NCBI GenBank assembly: GCA_965249205.1
Contig: CBDFLL010000004.1
Coordinates: 620,001 to 684,000 of the forward strand
From: JAQBVV01 sp965249205
GTDB taxonomy: Bacteria > Acidobacteriota > Vicinamibacteria > Vicinamibacterales > UBA2999
Length of the DNA: 64,000 nt
Direction: 5' to 3'
The translations under genes were made by a program, and so were the position numbers. Each line of letters begins with the position of its first letter. The stretch's first letter is position 1. Below the pieces are notes generated by a model. The model had not been told where the DNA came from. It ran no database searches and was given only the letters and a program-made list of their open reading frames with translations. Shown here in pieces: positions 34,940 to 43,806 of this stretch.

Positions 34940-35049
34940 GCTCTCAGAGTAACCGCAATCAGTACCCGCGTCCGCAGATCCAGGGCGTAGGCAGCCATCA
35001 GCCCCCTCCTGCCCGCAGGAGTACCACGACCGAGTACTGAGTCGCGCTA
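34940..35049 (-). mobile_element. 5'-end fragment of an IS630-type element
   Basis: Read on the minus strand, this copies the left half of the 9.0-kb element: a degenerate terminal repeat ending TAGCGCGACTCA, a small hairpin CTCCTGCGGGCAGGAG over the ribosome site, and ATG at 34998 with MAAYALDLRTRVLIAVTLRA. The frame ends after 26 codons at a TAA. The other end is missing. The terminal TA plus the first element base supplies the TAG stop of gluQ (35047-35049). Confidence 0.65.
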
Positions 35050-35901
35050 GCCGAGCCTAGCCGCGGCGAGGACCTGGTCACGTGTCCAGCCGCGCGCGCG
35101 GAGATCGCGCACGCCGGTGTCGCGGTCCGACTTGCTAAGTTTCTGGGTCGGCGACTTCATGAGGAGCGCGTGGTGGGCGAAGGTTGCAGGCACGGGTCGG
35201 CCAAGCAGGCCGCCCAACAGGATCTGTCGACCCGTCGAGGGGAGCAGGTCCGCACCGCGGATCACGTCGGTGACGCCCTGCGCGTAATCATCGACGGTGG
35301 CGACGAACTGGTAGGTCCAGTTGCCGCGGCGATCGCGAATGAGGAGATCGCCGCACTCGTCAGCTGGCACGTGCGTCTGGCTGCCGCACCACCGGTCTTC
35401 GAACGTAACGTGTGCCGCTGGCAACCTCACCCGCCAGCCGACGCCCCCCTCGAAGGGCAGCCTCAGATTCCGGCACGTGCCCGGATAGGGAACCTCCGCC
35501 CCGCTGCCGGGCTCCAGCGTGTCGGACGCCTGGCCCTCGGCCCGGACGCCCCAGCGCTGTAGGGTCTTTCTCGAGCACCCGCACGCGTAGAGCAGCCGCT
35601 GGGCGCGAAGCCGCTCCGCCATCGCAGCGTAGATCCCGCCGCGGTCACGTTGCCGCGATTCGCACGGTCCTGCGCGAAAGGCGCTTGTCGGATAGAGATC
35701 GGGCACGAACCCCAGCCAGTCGAGATCGTCGAGGAGGGCCGTTTCATAGTCTGGCCGGCACCGCTCTCGGTCGTGGTCCTCTATGCGCAGCAGCACGCGC
35801 CCACCGTGCGCGCGAGCTTCGTTCCACACGTGGAGAGCGTTGGCTGCGTGGCCCAGATGCAGGTAGCCGGTGGGGGCCGGGGCGAACCGCGTCAGCCACA
35901 T
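35047..35901 (-). CDS. gluQ: glutamyl-Q tRNA(Asp) synthetase
   Basis: 284 residues. A short GluRS relative without the anticodon domain; it attaches glutamate to queuosine at position 34 of tRNA-Asp. Signatures: RFAPAPTGYLHLGHAANAL (HIGH-like), LLRIEDHDRERCRPDYE, LYACGCSRKTLQRWG with YPGTC (zinc site Cys), and MKSPTQKLSKSDRDTGVRD (KMSKS-like). The length fits the family. Its TAG stop is built from the TA end of the adjacent IS630 fragment. Confidence 0.93.
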   Translation of the reverse strand: MWLTRFAPAPTGYLHLGHAANALHVWNEARAHGGRVLLRIEDHDRERCRPDYETALLDDLDWLGFVPDLYPTSAFRAGPCESRQRDRGGIYAAMAERLRAQRLLYACGCSRKTLQRWGVRAEGQASDTLEPGSGAEVPYPGTCRNLRLPFEGGVGWRVRLPAAHVTFEDRWCGSQTHVPADECGDLLIRDRRGNWTYQFVATVDDYAQGVTDVIRGADLLPSTGRQILLGGLLGRPVPATFAHHALLMKSPTQKLSKSDRDTGVRDLRARGWTRDQVLAAARLG

Positions 35902-36028
35902 CGTCGCCCCATTATCTGCTCCACTCGTTGTCGCGACTTCGCGCGAGGCGATGCTGCCGCCGGCGGAGGCCCAGTCCCGCAGCGCGGTTGGTCGGCCGCT
36001 GGTGGACTGGCGCTAACTTCGGATCCCG

Positions 36029-36841
36029 CTAGTGTTTCCTCTCGTTGCTCAGCTTGATTCTGGCGTCCTTCACCATGGTGATCAACGCGGCGCGTGCCTC
36101 CTCAGGCGTGCTGACCGGCTTGGCAAACGCCACGCGGATCGGCCGCCGTCCGTCGGCGGTGTCGACTGACATCTCGAAGCCGTACCGGTCAATAGCCGTC
36201 ATGGTGACGGCACTGACGTCGGTCGCTTTCGAGAACGCGTGGCAGTAGAGCACCATCGCTTCGGCATGGTCAGCGTCCATGTGGGCCATGATGTCGACCG
36301 CCGACGGACCAAGCGGATCCGGTTCGGCGGATTGCCAGTCCGTTCGATCGATCCAGGACATCCGTCCATAGCCGCCAATGTACCGGATGGAATCCACGCG
36401 GAGCCTCCAGAACCCGAAGTCGCGAAAGTCAGCATAGTACGCAGCATTCGCGTGTACAGCGAGGAATGACGCACGGGCGCTGTCGGCATCCCCTGCGACG
36501 CGCGTGCACGGCCCGAGCAGCGTGACGCGGCCGTTGGCCAACGGATCGGCGGAGCCACCCTCTGCCACCAGCAGGGACGCGCGAGGATCCCGCTGCAGGT
36601 TCTTCGTATGCTCGGCGAGGCCGCTGATGAGGAAGATCGGGTCCCCGCGGTCAAAGGCGACGGTCACAAACGAGCCGTACGGGTAGCCATCTGGCTCCTG
36701 GGCCAACGTGCACAAGGTCCCGGTCGAGATCTGGGACACCAGCGTTCGCGCTCGTTCGGCATGACTCGGCGTCGGAATATTCACGTCGTAGAGCGGCTCG
36801 CGTGCGTCTCCTGACGGTCGGCTGTGTGCATCCTCGCTCAT
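36029..36841 (-). CDS. HugZ-like FMN-binding split-barrel protein with DUF2470 domain
   Basis: 270 residues from ATG 36841. An N-terminal pyridoxamine-5'-phosphate-oxidase-like split barrel (TGTLCTLAQEPDGYPYGSFV, LAEHTKNLQRDPRASLLV) is followed by DUF2470 (MAHMDADHAEAMVLYCHAF). This order is that of HugZ-type haem oxygenases and of DUF2470 flavin proteins. It may bind FMN or haem. The haem genes lie 2 kb away on the same strand, which makes a haem link tempting but unproven. A longer start at 37297 is unlikely. Confidence 0.85.
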   Translation of the reverse strand: MSEDAHSRPSGDAREPLYDVNIPTPSHAERARTLVSQISTGTLCTLAQEPDGYPYGSFVTVAFDRGDPIFLISGLAEHTKNLQRDPRASLLVAEGGSADPLANGRVTLLGPCTRVAGDADSARASFLAVHANAAYYADFRDFGFWRLRVDSIRYIGGYGRMSWIDRTDWQSAEPDPLGPSAVDIMAHMDADHAEAMVLYCHAFSKATDVSAVTMTAIDRYGFEMSVDTADGRRPIRVAFAKPVSTPEEARAALITMVKDARIKLSNERKH

Positions 36842-37441
36842 GGGGCTTCCTGGTGGGGCGATGGGCCGCCCGTGACACGTGTACTGGAATCGGGGCAAGC
36901 CGGCCTTGCTCCATTGTTGATCGCGACGCGCGACAACGGGGACCGCTTCCGCGCGACGCTGCTGTCGAAGGGCGGGTCTGTGGAGGCGATCGATCTGTAG
37001 CGGTCGTTTTCGGGCCGGGCTCCCGTCCTCGAGATCTTCGAGCACCTCAAGAACAGGGAGCGCGTCGAGCGTGTCGCTCTGACCGATTTCACGACGGGCT
37101 GGGCCGTTCGTCGCCGTGAACTGCGCGGCGGTGGTGGAAACGTTACTCGAAGCGGAACTCTTCGGTATCGAGGAACGGACGGCCACCGGCGTGCGAGGCC
37201 GGCGCGGCAAATTCGAGCACGCCGATGCGGGTACGCTGTTTCTCGACGAGGTGTCGGACCTCGCGCTCTCGGTGCAGGCCAAGCTGCTGCGCGCCATCCG
37301 TGACGCGGCGCTGCAGCGCGGGCCAAGCCTAAGCCCTCCCCAAGAAGGCCGGTCCCAGGTGTCGAGGCCAGGTATCGAGGCGATGATGGGTCGGTGCGCT
37401 TCGCGCGGTGCGACGTTCCTTTGGCGTTCGCCGACACTCGC
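36842..37441. other. gap between HugZ-like and GlcG genes, only gene debris
   Basis: No intact gene. Besides the sigma-54 activator fragment at 37092-37325, a plus-strand frame ending at 36999-37001 with RFRATLLSKGGSVEAIDL may be a lost C-terminus, but I cannot name it. The remaining bases show nothing clear. Confidence 0.4.
37092..37325 (+). pseudogene. sigma-54 activator AAA+ domain fragment (NtrC-like)
   Basis: Seventy-eight codons carry the AAA+ core: GPFVAVNCAAVVETLLEAEL, LFGIEE (in place of LFGHE), GKFEHADAGTLFLDEVSDLA (Walker B) and VQAKLLRAI. The Walker A part, the GAFTGA loop (read here as TATGVRG, degraded) and the C-terminal DNA-binding part are missing. This is an internal scrap of a response regulator or enhancer-binding protein. 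The degraded GAFTGA loop shows it has been drifting for some time. Confidence 0.6.
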
Positions 37442-37942
37442 CTACTGGAGTTGATCGGAGACGGCCTCGATGCCGGCGAGCACACAGGTCGTGTCCGCGC
37501 CCATTCCGGCACCGGACGCACCGATCCCGCCGATCACCTCCTCGCCGACCGTGATCGGAAACCCGCCCTGCTGGCCGGCCATGTCAGGAAGCATCAACTG
37601 CAGCTGCGGGCCCACTTCGCCGTTCGTCCAGCGTTCACCGAAGGTGGATGAGGGGCGGCGAAAGGTCATGGCACTGTAGGCTTTGCGAAAGCTGTTCACG
37701 AACGTGTGCACGCCGGACGTCTCGCCCCGGTACGCGACAAGCGTATCGCCCGCCGTATCCACCACGTGCACGGAGACGCTGTAGCCCAGTTCAGCGCAGG
37801 TCTCCTGTGCCACATTGGCCATCGTCTTTGCCATCTCGATCGAGACGCCATGACGTGTGAGAACCTGTGCGTCGGCGGAAGCGGCAAGCGCAAGGGAGAT
37901 TGCGCACGCGAGCGAGACGGCGAAAGCGCGAGCGATGGTCAT
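37442..37942 (-). CDS. GlcG/HbpS family secreted protein (DUF336)
   Basis: 166 residues from ATG 37942, with a signal peptide ending at ASADAQ. The GlcG/HbpS domain is complete: MANVAQETCAELGYSVSVHV, VAYRGETSGVHTFVNSFRKA, and GGFPITVGEEVIGGIGASGA. Members of the group bind haem, corrinoids or small acids; the exported form resembles HbpS of Streptomyces. A haem operon follows on the same strand, though other genes lie between. Confidence 0.85.
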   Translation of the reverse strand: MTIARAFAVSLACAISLALAASADAQVLTRHGVSIEMAKTMANVAQETCAELGYSVSVHVVDTAGDTLVAYRGETSGVHTFVNSFRKAYSAMTFRRPSSTFGERWTNGEVGPQLQLMLPDMAGQQGGFPITVGEEVIGGIGASGAGMGADTTCVLAGIEAVSDQLQ

Positions 37943-37975
37943 GGGGGCCTCCGTATGGCGGTTTCTGATGCAATC

Positions 37976-37999
37976 TACGTACACGTGAAATCCGCGCTA
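37976..37999 (-). repeat. solo IS630-type terminal repeat
   Basis: On the minus strand this reads TAGCGCGGATTTCACGTGTA, the same as the first 20 bases of the element at 9035. No partner end or transposase piece is found next to it, so it is a single end left by deletion. It lies about 35 bases upstream of the glcG-like start codon and could hold promoter parts for that gene. Confidence 0.6.
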
Positions 38000-38044
38000 G
38001 TTGAAACTAGTTGCCCGGGCGCGGGCTGTATCCGACTCGCGCGA

Positions 38045-38656
38045 TCAACACCCGTTTCGAACGCGCTCGATTCTCTGCCCATCCGCATCGAGTTCGTAGC
38101 GGATCCTCTCACCCTTCTCGTCAAACACCTGGAGTGATTGCTGAAACAGCAGCGGCGGCGGCGCGCCCGGTGGTACCGTCGCCTCGAGGATGTACAAGCG
38201 GCGGGCGTGGAGGAAGATCCCCACCATCGTGAGACTTTCATCGGTGTTGGTGACGTACAGTTCATGTCCTGCGATGCGATCGGCCTGTGCGTAGGCGTCG
38301 TAGGTGATCTCGCCGCCCCTCTTGCGGACGCTCCATGCCTCGTGGGCGATGGACCCGAGCACGTCCGTCTCGTTCTCAGCGGACGCGTAGCTGACCACCG
38401 TGACGGAGTAGCGACGCGCACCATCCTCGACGGTATAGACACGTGCCGGAAGCGTGGCGCCCCTCCACGACGTGTAAGTGATCTCGTGTATCGCGGGCTG
38501 GCCGGGCAGGGTCACGCCGAATCGTTCCGTCTGGTCGACGTACTCGATCCAACCCTGGGCAGACGCCGGATCAACCACGGCCGATACACTCGTGAAGACC
38601 AGCGCGAGGACGCCGGTCACGGTGGGTCGTACGCACGCTTGTCTATGAGCGATCAT
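38045..38656 (-). CDS. secreted protein of unknown function
   Basis: 203 residues with a signal peptide ending at PASAQG. The mature part is a compact alpha/beta domain: WIEYVDQTERFGVTLPGQPA, ARVYTVEDGARRYSVTVVSY, MVGIFLHARRLYILEATVPP and SLQVFDEKGERIRYELDADG. This layout (P-G-x-P then a Y-T-V-x strand) is shared with many proteobacterial secreted proteins of about 200 residues without a name. Role unknown; not clearly linked to neighbours. Confidence 0.7.
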   Translation of the reverse strand: MIAHRQACVRPTVTGVLALVFTSVSAVVDPASAQGWIEYVDQTERFGVTLPGQPAIHEITYTSWRGATLPARVYTVEDGARRYSVTVVSYASAENETDVLGSIAHEAWSVRKRGGEITYDAYAQADRIAGHELYVTNTDESLTMVGIFLHARRLYILEATVPPGAPPPLLFQQSLQVFDEKGERIRYELDADGQRIERVRNGC

Positions 38657-38866
38657 TGCTGCCCCCCGGCCGTTCGGGAGCGCGCTCGAGCATCATCCAC
38701 GAGAACGCGGAACCCCACGGGCACAGAGCATAGCAAAAGAGACGGCCGCGCCGCCTGCAGGTCGCGTTCCGCGACCTGTTCGTTCCGCACCTCAGCGCAC
38801 CGGCATGCCCAGTTCGGCCATCTGTGGGGAGAAGTCGGTGGCCATCAGGCTGCCCGATGAAGGACC

Positions 38867-40168
38867 TCATCCACCGTGCCGCCGCGCGACCTCTTTCATC
38901 GCCGCGCGCGCGGCGATGATCGTCTGTTCGACGTGGCTGTCCGTGTGAGCGGCCGACAGGAACCACGCTTCGAATTGTGATGGCGGCGGATAGACGCCGC
39001 GCTTCAGCATCCCGCCGAAAAACGTCGCGTAGGCCGCTGTGTCCGCCGTTAGCGCAGACTCGTAGTCGCGCACGGGCGACGAGGTAAAAAACGGCGTCAG
39101 CATCGACCCGAACGCGTTGAGCTGCAGCGGCACGCCGACGTCACGCGCGGCCTCGGCCAGCCCGGCCGCCAGCATCGTGCCTCGTCGGGCCAGGTTCTTG
39201 TACAGGCCGGGCGTCAGTCGTTTCAGCGACCACAGGCCCGCGGTCATCGCGAGCGGATTGCCGGACAGCGTGCCCGCCTGGTACACGGGACCTGCCGGCG
39301 CCACCAGTTCCATGATGTCAGCGCGCCCCCCGTAGGCGCCGACCGGCAAGCCGCCCCCAATGATCTTGCCAAGACACGTGAGATCTGGCGTGACACCCAG
39401 GATGGACTGCGCACCGCCGGATGACGCGCGGAAGCCCGAGATCACCTCATCGAAGATGAGGACTATGCCGTCGCGCGCTGTCAGCGTCCGTAGTCCTTGC
39501 AGAAAGCCATCCGCTGGCGGCGTGACGCCCATATTGCCGGCGATCGGCTCCACGATGACCGCAGCGATCTTGTTCTTGTGGGTCTTGCACAGCGCGGCGA
39601 CGGATGGGACGTCGTTGTAGCGCGCCAGGAGCGTGTCGGCTGCTACCGTTCTTGCCACGCCAGGGCTCGTCGGCACGCCGAGCGTTGTGGCGCCCGAGCC
39701 GGCCTTCACGAGGAAACCGTCGGCGTGACCGTGATAGCAGCCCGCGAACTTGATGATCTTGTCTCGCCGCGTGTACGCACGAGCGACACGCACTGCGCTC
39801 ATCGCGGCCTCGGTGCCTGAACTGACGAACCGCACGCGCTCCGTGGAAGGCATCAACGCACGCACTCGCTCTCCAAGCTCGTGCTCGAGGGTGCAGGGTG
39901 CGCCGAAGCTCGTGCCGCGCCGCGCGGCGGCAGCGATGGCCTTGACGAGCCCAGTAGGAGCGTGGCCGTGCAGCAGCGGGCCCCATGACATCACGTAGTC
40001 GACAAATCGGTTGCCGTCGACATCCTCGAGCCTCGCACCGGCGGCGCGCCGGATGAATAGCGGCGAACCGCCGACAGCCTGGAACGCGCGGACCGGGCTG
40101 TCCACACCGCCAGGGAGGACCTGCTGCGCGCGTGCGAAGAGGGCGTGACTGCGAATCGGCTTTTTCAT
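38867..40168 (-). CDS. hemL: glutamate-1-semialdehyde 2,1-aminomutase
   Basis: 433 residues from ATG 40168 (another ATG lies at 40180). PLP enzyme that forms 5-aminolevulinate in the C5 pathway. Marks: PGGVDSPVRAFQAVGGSP, GHAPTGLVKAIAAAARRGTS, FVSSGTEAAMSAVRVARA, FDEVISGFRASSGGAQ and the PLP Lys in LGKIIGGGLPVGAYGG. It is the last gene of the haem operon here and is preceded by hemB with a 78-base gap. Confidence 0.96.
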   Translation of the reverse strand: MKKPIRSHALFARAQQVLPGGVDSPVRAFQAVGGSPLFIRRAAGARLEDVDGNRFVDYVMSWGPLLHGHAPTGLVKAIAAAARRGTSFGAPCTLEHELGERVRALMPSTERVRFVSSGTEAAMSAVRVARAYTRRDKIIKFAGCYHGHADGFLVKAGSGATTLGVPTSPGVARTVAADTLLARYNDVPSVAALCKTHKNKIAAVIVEPIAGNMGVTPPADGFLQGLRTLTARDGIVLIFDEVISGFRASSGGAQSILGVTPDLTCLGKIIGGGLPVGAYGGRADIMELVAPAGPVYQAGTLSGNPLAMTAGLWSLKRLTPGLYKNLARRGTMLAAGLAEAARDVGVPLQLNAFGSMLTPFFTSSPVRDYESALTADTAAYATFFGGMLKRGVYPPPSQFEAWFLSAAHTDSHVEQTIIAARAAMKEVARRHGG

Positions 40169-40246
40169 TCGGTACGGCAATGGATGCTGTCTTGGTTCGG
40201 CGGCGAACGCGTGTGGACGTTTTCTACAGTCGGCGCGCGCAGGAAG

Positions 40247-41251
40247 CTACGACGCGTCGGCGCGCAACGCGCGCGCAGCCTCGCGCGCGTAGTACGTGAT
40301 GATCATGTCCGCCCCGGCACGGCGGATCGCCGTCAGCGCTTCCATCATCGCGCGCGGTTCGTCGATCCAGCCGTTGGCCGCCGCGGCCTTCAGCATCGAA
40401 TATTCCCCGCTCACATAGTAGGCTGCGGTTGGCTGGCCAAATCGCATCTTCACCTTCGCGATGACATCGAGATAGGTCAGCGCAGGTTTGACGATGACGA
40501 TGTCCGCGCCTTCGGCTAGGTCGGCCTCCACCTCGCGGAGCGCCTCCTCGACATTGGCCGGATCCATCTGGTGGCTGCGCCGGTCACCGAACTGCGGTGT
40601 CGAGTCGGCCGCGTCCCGGAACGGACCATAAAAGGCGGAGCAGTACTTGGCCGCATAGGACATGATGCCGACACGCTCGAACCCCTGCTCGTCGAGGCCC
40701 TGGCGGATCGCCCCCACCCGCCCGTCCATCATGTCTGACGGCGCGACGAAGTCGGCGCCTGCGGCCGCGTGGGATAACGCCACCTGAACGAGGTGGGACA
40801 CGGTCGCGTCATTCACGATCTCCTCGCCGTCGAGGATGCCGCAATGTCCGTGCGAGGTGTACTCGCAGAGACAGACGTCGGTGATCACGACGAGACTCGG
40901 CACGTGTTTTCTCATCTCGCGCGTTGCCGACTGGACGGCGGCTTTCGAATCCCAGGCGGCAGACCCAATGACGTCCTTGTCGTCCGGCAGCCCGAAGAGC
41001 AGCACGGCGGGCACGCCGTCGCCATGCGCCGCTGCGGCCTCCTTCACCGCTTCGTCCACGGAGAGCTGGAAAACACCCGGCATCGAGGGCACGGCGCGCC
41101 GTTGCCCGCGACCTTCGCAGACGAATAGCGGATAAATGAAACAGTCGGGCGTGAGATGCGTTTCGCGTACGAGGCGGCGGATGGCGTCGGTGCGCCGGAG
41201 TCGACGCGGCCGTCTGGTCAGGGTGAGTCGGGACGTGGGTGTCACAGCCAT
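40247..41251 (-). CDS. hemB: porphobilinogen synthase
   Basis: 334 residues. Joins two 5-aminolevulinates. The Cys cluster DVCLCEYTSHGHCGIL marks the zinc-dependent type; the Schiff-base lysines lie in MSYAAKYCSAFYGPFRDA and ADIVIVKPALTYLDVI. The metal loop SDMMDGRVGAIRQGLDE is normal. It lies between cobA-hemD and hemL in the haem operon. Confidence 0.96.
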   Translation of the reverse strand: MAVTPTSRLTLTRRPRRLRRTDAIRRLVRETHLTPDCFIYPLFVCEGRGQRRAVPSMPGVFQLSVDEAVKEAAAAHGDGVPAVLLFGLPDDKDVIGSAAWDSKAAVQSATREMRKHVPSLVVITDVCLCEYTSHGHCGILDGEEIVNDATVSHLVQVALSHAAAGADFVAPSDMMDGRVGAIRQGLDEQGFERVGIMSYAAKYCSAFYGPFRDAADSTPQFGDRRSHQMDPANVEEALREVEADLAEGADIVIVKPALTYLDVIAKVKMRFGQPTAAYYVSGEYSMLKAAAANGWIDEPRAMMEALTAIRRAGADMIITYYAREAARALRADAS

Positions 41252-41278
41252 GAGCGCGATCTTGCCATACTGTCGGCG

Positions 41279-42814
41279 TTACGTTCCCCGGGCGAAGTGC
41301 GCCGCGATGGCGTCCACGAGCGCGCCGATCGTGTAGGTATCCGGCTGGATCGTGACAGGGAGACCAAGCTGTCGTGTCGCCTCTGCCGTGGCTGGTCCGA
41401 TTACAGCGACCACCGTTTGCTTCAAAAGGTCTGCCGCGGGCTCGGCGCCGTAGATCGTGACGAAGCTTCGCGCAGCGGACGGGCTGGCAAACGTCACGAC
41501 GTCGATGCGGCCTTCGAGGAGCAGCTTGTACACATCCGGTTCGCCCGGACGCGGCGTGTCATTGAGGAGCGTGCGATACGCGACGACGTCGGTCACGATC
41601 GCGCCGGCGTGGCGCAGTTCATCGGCCACCACGTCCCTACCGATGTTGGCGCGAGGTAGCAGGACACGCGCGCCGTTGACCGACCCCGCCGCGGCGATTG
41701 CCGCGACGAGCGCTTCCGACCGGAACTCACCGGGCAGCAAGTCGACCTTGATGCCGTATCGGGCCAGTCGCTCGGCTGTGCCCGGCCCCACAGCGCAGAG
41801 ACGCGGACCCTTCATGGTGCGCACGTCGCCCTCGCCTTCGAGTAGCGCCTTCATAAACGCATCGACCGCGTTCGTGCTCGTAAAGACTATCCAGTCGAAT
41901 CTGTCTGAGGCGGCGGCAGCCTCCTGCAAGGGACCGAGGTCCTCGGGTGGCTCAATGCGGATGAGAGGGGCCTCGATCGTGTCGGCGCCCAGGAGCGTGA
42001 GCCGGCCGACGAGTTCGAGGGCTTGGTCGCGTGGTCGAGTGACGAGCACACGCCGACCAAACAGCGGCCGGGAGTCGAACCAGCGGAGATGGGGCCGCAG
42101 CCCGACAACACGGCCGACGACGATCGTTGCTGGTGCGTGCCTCGGCCGCGCGCGTAGCCCGTCCAGCAGTTCCGCGATGGTTCCTGACACCGTTTCCTGC
42201 TGCGGCAGCGTGCCGTGGTAGACGATCACAGCCTGCCCGTCTTCCGGCCAGCCGCTGGAGTGAAGAGCCTCCAGCAGCAGTGGCAGCTGGTGCGGTCCCG
42301 CGTAGCACACGACGGTACCGTTCAAGCGTGCAAGGCTGGCCCAGTCTAGCGCGGGCAGCGTGCGACTCTCGTCCTCATGGCCCCGAATCAGCGTGATGGT
42401 GTCTCCGCCCCCCGGGTACGTCACGGGCACGCCAGCGTAGGCAGGCACGGCGACAGCCGCGGGAATACCCGGCACGACCTCGAAGGGCACGCCCTGCTCA
42501 TGGAGGAAGAACGCCTCCTCCCCGCCGCGATCAAACACGAAGGGATCGCCCCATTTCAGTCGTGCGACGATCTTGCCGTCGCGCGCCTTCTCAGCGAGTA
42601 GGTAGCAGATGGCGTCCTGGGCTAGCGGTTGCGGTGACGCCTTGCCGACATCAATGAACTCAGCATCCGTGCGGGCGTGTTTCAACAGGCGGCGCGGCAC
42701 GAGATGGTCGTACACCACCGCGTCGGCAGCCCGAAGACATTCCAGCCCGTGGACGGTCATCAGCCCAGGGTCGCCGGGCCCAGCGCCGATCAGGTACACC
42801 GCTGGTCGCCTCAT
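41279..42814 (-). CDS. cobA-hemD: fused uroporphyrinogen-III C-methyltransferase / uroporphyrinogen-III synthase
   Basis: 511 residues, two enzymes in one chain. Residues 1-245 are SUMT (CobA): VYLIGAGPGDPGLMTVHGLE, AYAGVPVTYPGG and VIVYHGTLPQQETVSGTIAE. Residues 255-505 are HemD: GRRVLVTRPRDQALELVGRL, FDWIVFTSTNAVDAFM, and VTFASPSAARSFV. The chain closes the tetrapyrrole ring and then methylates part of it towards sirohaem or cobalamin. It overlaps hemC by 4 bases (ATGA). Confidence 0.94.
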   Translation of the reverse strand: MRRPAVYLIGAGPGDPGLMTVHGLECLRAADAVVYDHLVPRRLLKHARTDAEFIDVGKASPQPLAQDAICYLLAEKARDGKIVARLKWGDPFVFDRGGEEAFFLHEQGVPFEVVPGIPAAVAVPAYAGVPVTYPGGGDTITLIRGHEDESRTLPALDWASLARLNGTVVCYAGPHQLPLLLEALHSSGWPEDGQAVIVYHGTLPQQETVSGTIAELLDGLRARPRHAPATIVVGRVVGLRPHLRWFDSRPLFGRRVLVTRPRDQALELVGRLTLLGADTIEAPLIRIEPPEDLGPLQEAAAASDRFDWIVFTSTNAVDAFMKALLEGEGDVRTMKGPRLCAVGPGTAERLARYGIKVDLLPGEFRSEALVAAIAAAGSVNGARVLLPRANIGRDVVADELRHAGAIVTDVVAYRTLLNDTPRPGEPDVYKLLLEGRIDVVTFASPSAARSFVTIYGAEPAADLLKQTVVAVIGPATAEATRQLGLPVTIQPDTYTIGALVDAIAAHFARGT

Positions 42815-43803
42815 GTTTGCGCTTCTTCGATCGGTCGCGCTCCGTCGACCTCGGCGAGGATGTCCGCGGCCCCCTGCTTCAGTAGCTCGTCGGCGGCTCT
42901 GGTGCCAGCCAGTGTCGCGTCGGTGGCCGGTCCATGCGCGTCAGCGCGTGCCGTTCGAGACCCGTCCAGTGAAAGCACGATCGTTGTCAGCGCGAGTTCG
43001 CCCTCGGACACCACAGCATGGGCGCCAATGGGCATCTGGCACCCGCCACCGAGTCGTGTCACGACAACACGCTCCGCGGTCAGGGCCGCGGCCGCGGTCG
43101 AATCGGTGATCTTGGCCACGGCGGTGCCGGTCGCTGCGTCGTCGTCTCTGATCTCGACCGCGATGATGCCCTGCCCAGGGGCCGGCACGCATGCGTCTAC
43201 GGGTAACGCCGCGGAGATTCTGGATCCGTACCCAAGACGAATCAGACCTGCGGCGGCAAGCACGATCACGTCAAAGGCGCCGTCGTCGAGCTTCTGCAGG
43301 CGCGTCCCAAGGTTGCCGCGGACGGGCACGAAGTGCGCCTCCGGGAAGAGGCGCATCAGTTGCGCGATACGCCTCACGCTGCTGGTGCCGATCCGAGGCG
43401 CGCGGCCAAGGTGCTGCACGATGTCTTCCAGTGTGGAGCCTCTTGGAAGTGCGGTGCTACTCGGAAGGGCGGTGCCAGCCGAAAGGACAAGCGCGTCTCG
43501 CGCGTCCTCGCGGGGTAGCACGGCGCCCAAGGTGAGGCCCGGCGGAGGGATGGCTGGCATGTCCTTGCTGCTGTGCACGGCAAGATCGATGGTGCCGGCA
43601 AAGAGCGCGTCTTCGATCTCTTTGACGAACAGACGCTTGCCGCCGATCTCCGACAGCGGCACCTCAGCCAGTCGGTCGCCAGACGTTTTGATCACCGTGA
43701 TGTCGCAGTCGATTCCTGCGCACGACCGGAGCAGCCCTGCCACCGCGTGCGCCTGGAACAGCGCCAGCTGACTACCACGTGTGCCGAGCTTCAGAGCCGA
43801 CAC
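42811..43803 (-). CDS. hemC: hydroxymethylbilane synthase
   Basis: 330 residues. Forms the linear tetrapyrrole. Signatures: KLGTRGSQLALFQA, DLAVHSSKDMPAIPPPGLTL, RIGTSSVRRIAQLM, and the dipyrromethane-cofactor Cys in LGGGCQMPIGAHA. It overlaps cobA-hemD and starts 3 bases after the hemA stop, so translation of the three genes is likely coupled. Confidence 0.96.
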   Translation of the reverse strand: MSALKLGTRGSQLALFQAHAVAGLLRSCAGIDCDITVIKTSGDRLAEVPLSEIGGKRLFVKEIEDALFAGTIDLAVHSSKDMPAIPPPGLTLGAVLPREDARDALVLSAGTALPSSTALPRGSTLEDIVQHLGRAPRIGTSSVRRIAQLMRLFPEAHFVPVRGNLGTRLQKLDDGAFDVIVLAAAGLIRLGYGSRISAALPVDACVPAPGQGIIAVEIRDDDAATGTAVAKITDSTAAAALTAERVVVTRLGGGCQMPIGAHAVVSEGELALTTIVLSLDGSRTARADAHGPATDATLAGTRAADELLKQGAADILAEVDGARPIEEAQT

Positions 43804-43806
43804 GCG

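Noticed and set aside
38657..38866. short minus-strand frame MATDFSPQMAELGMPVR between the secreted protein and hemL
   Set aside because: Seventeen codons, could be the lost tail of a gene, but nothing else supports it.
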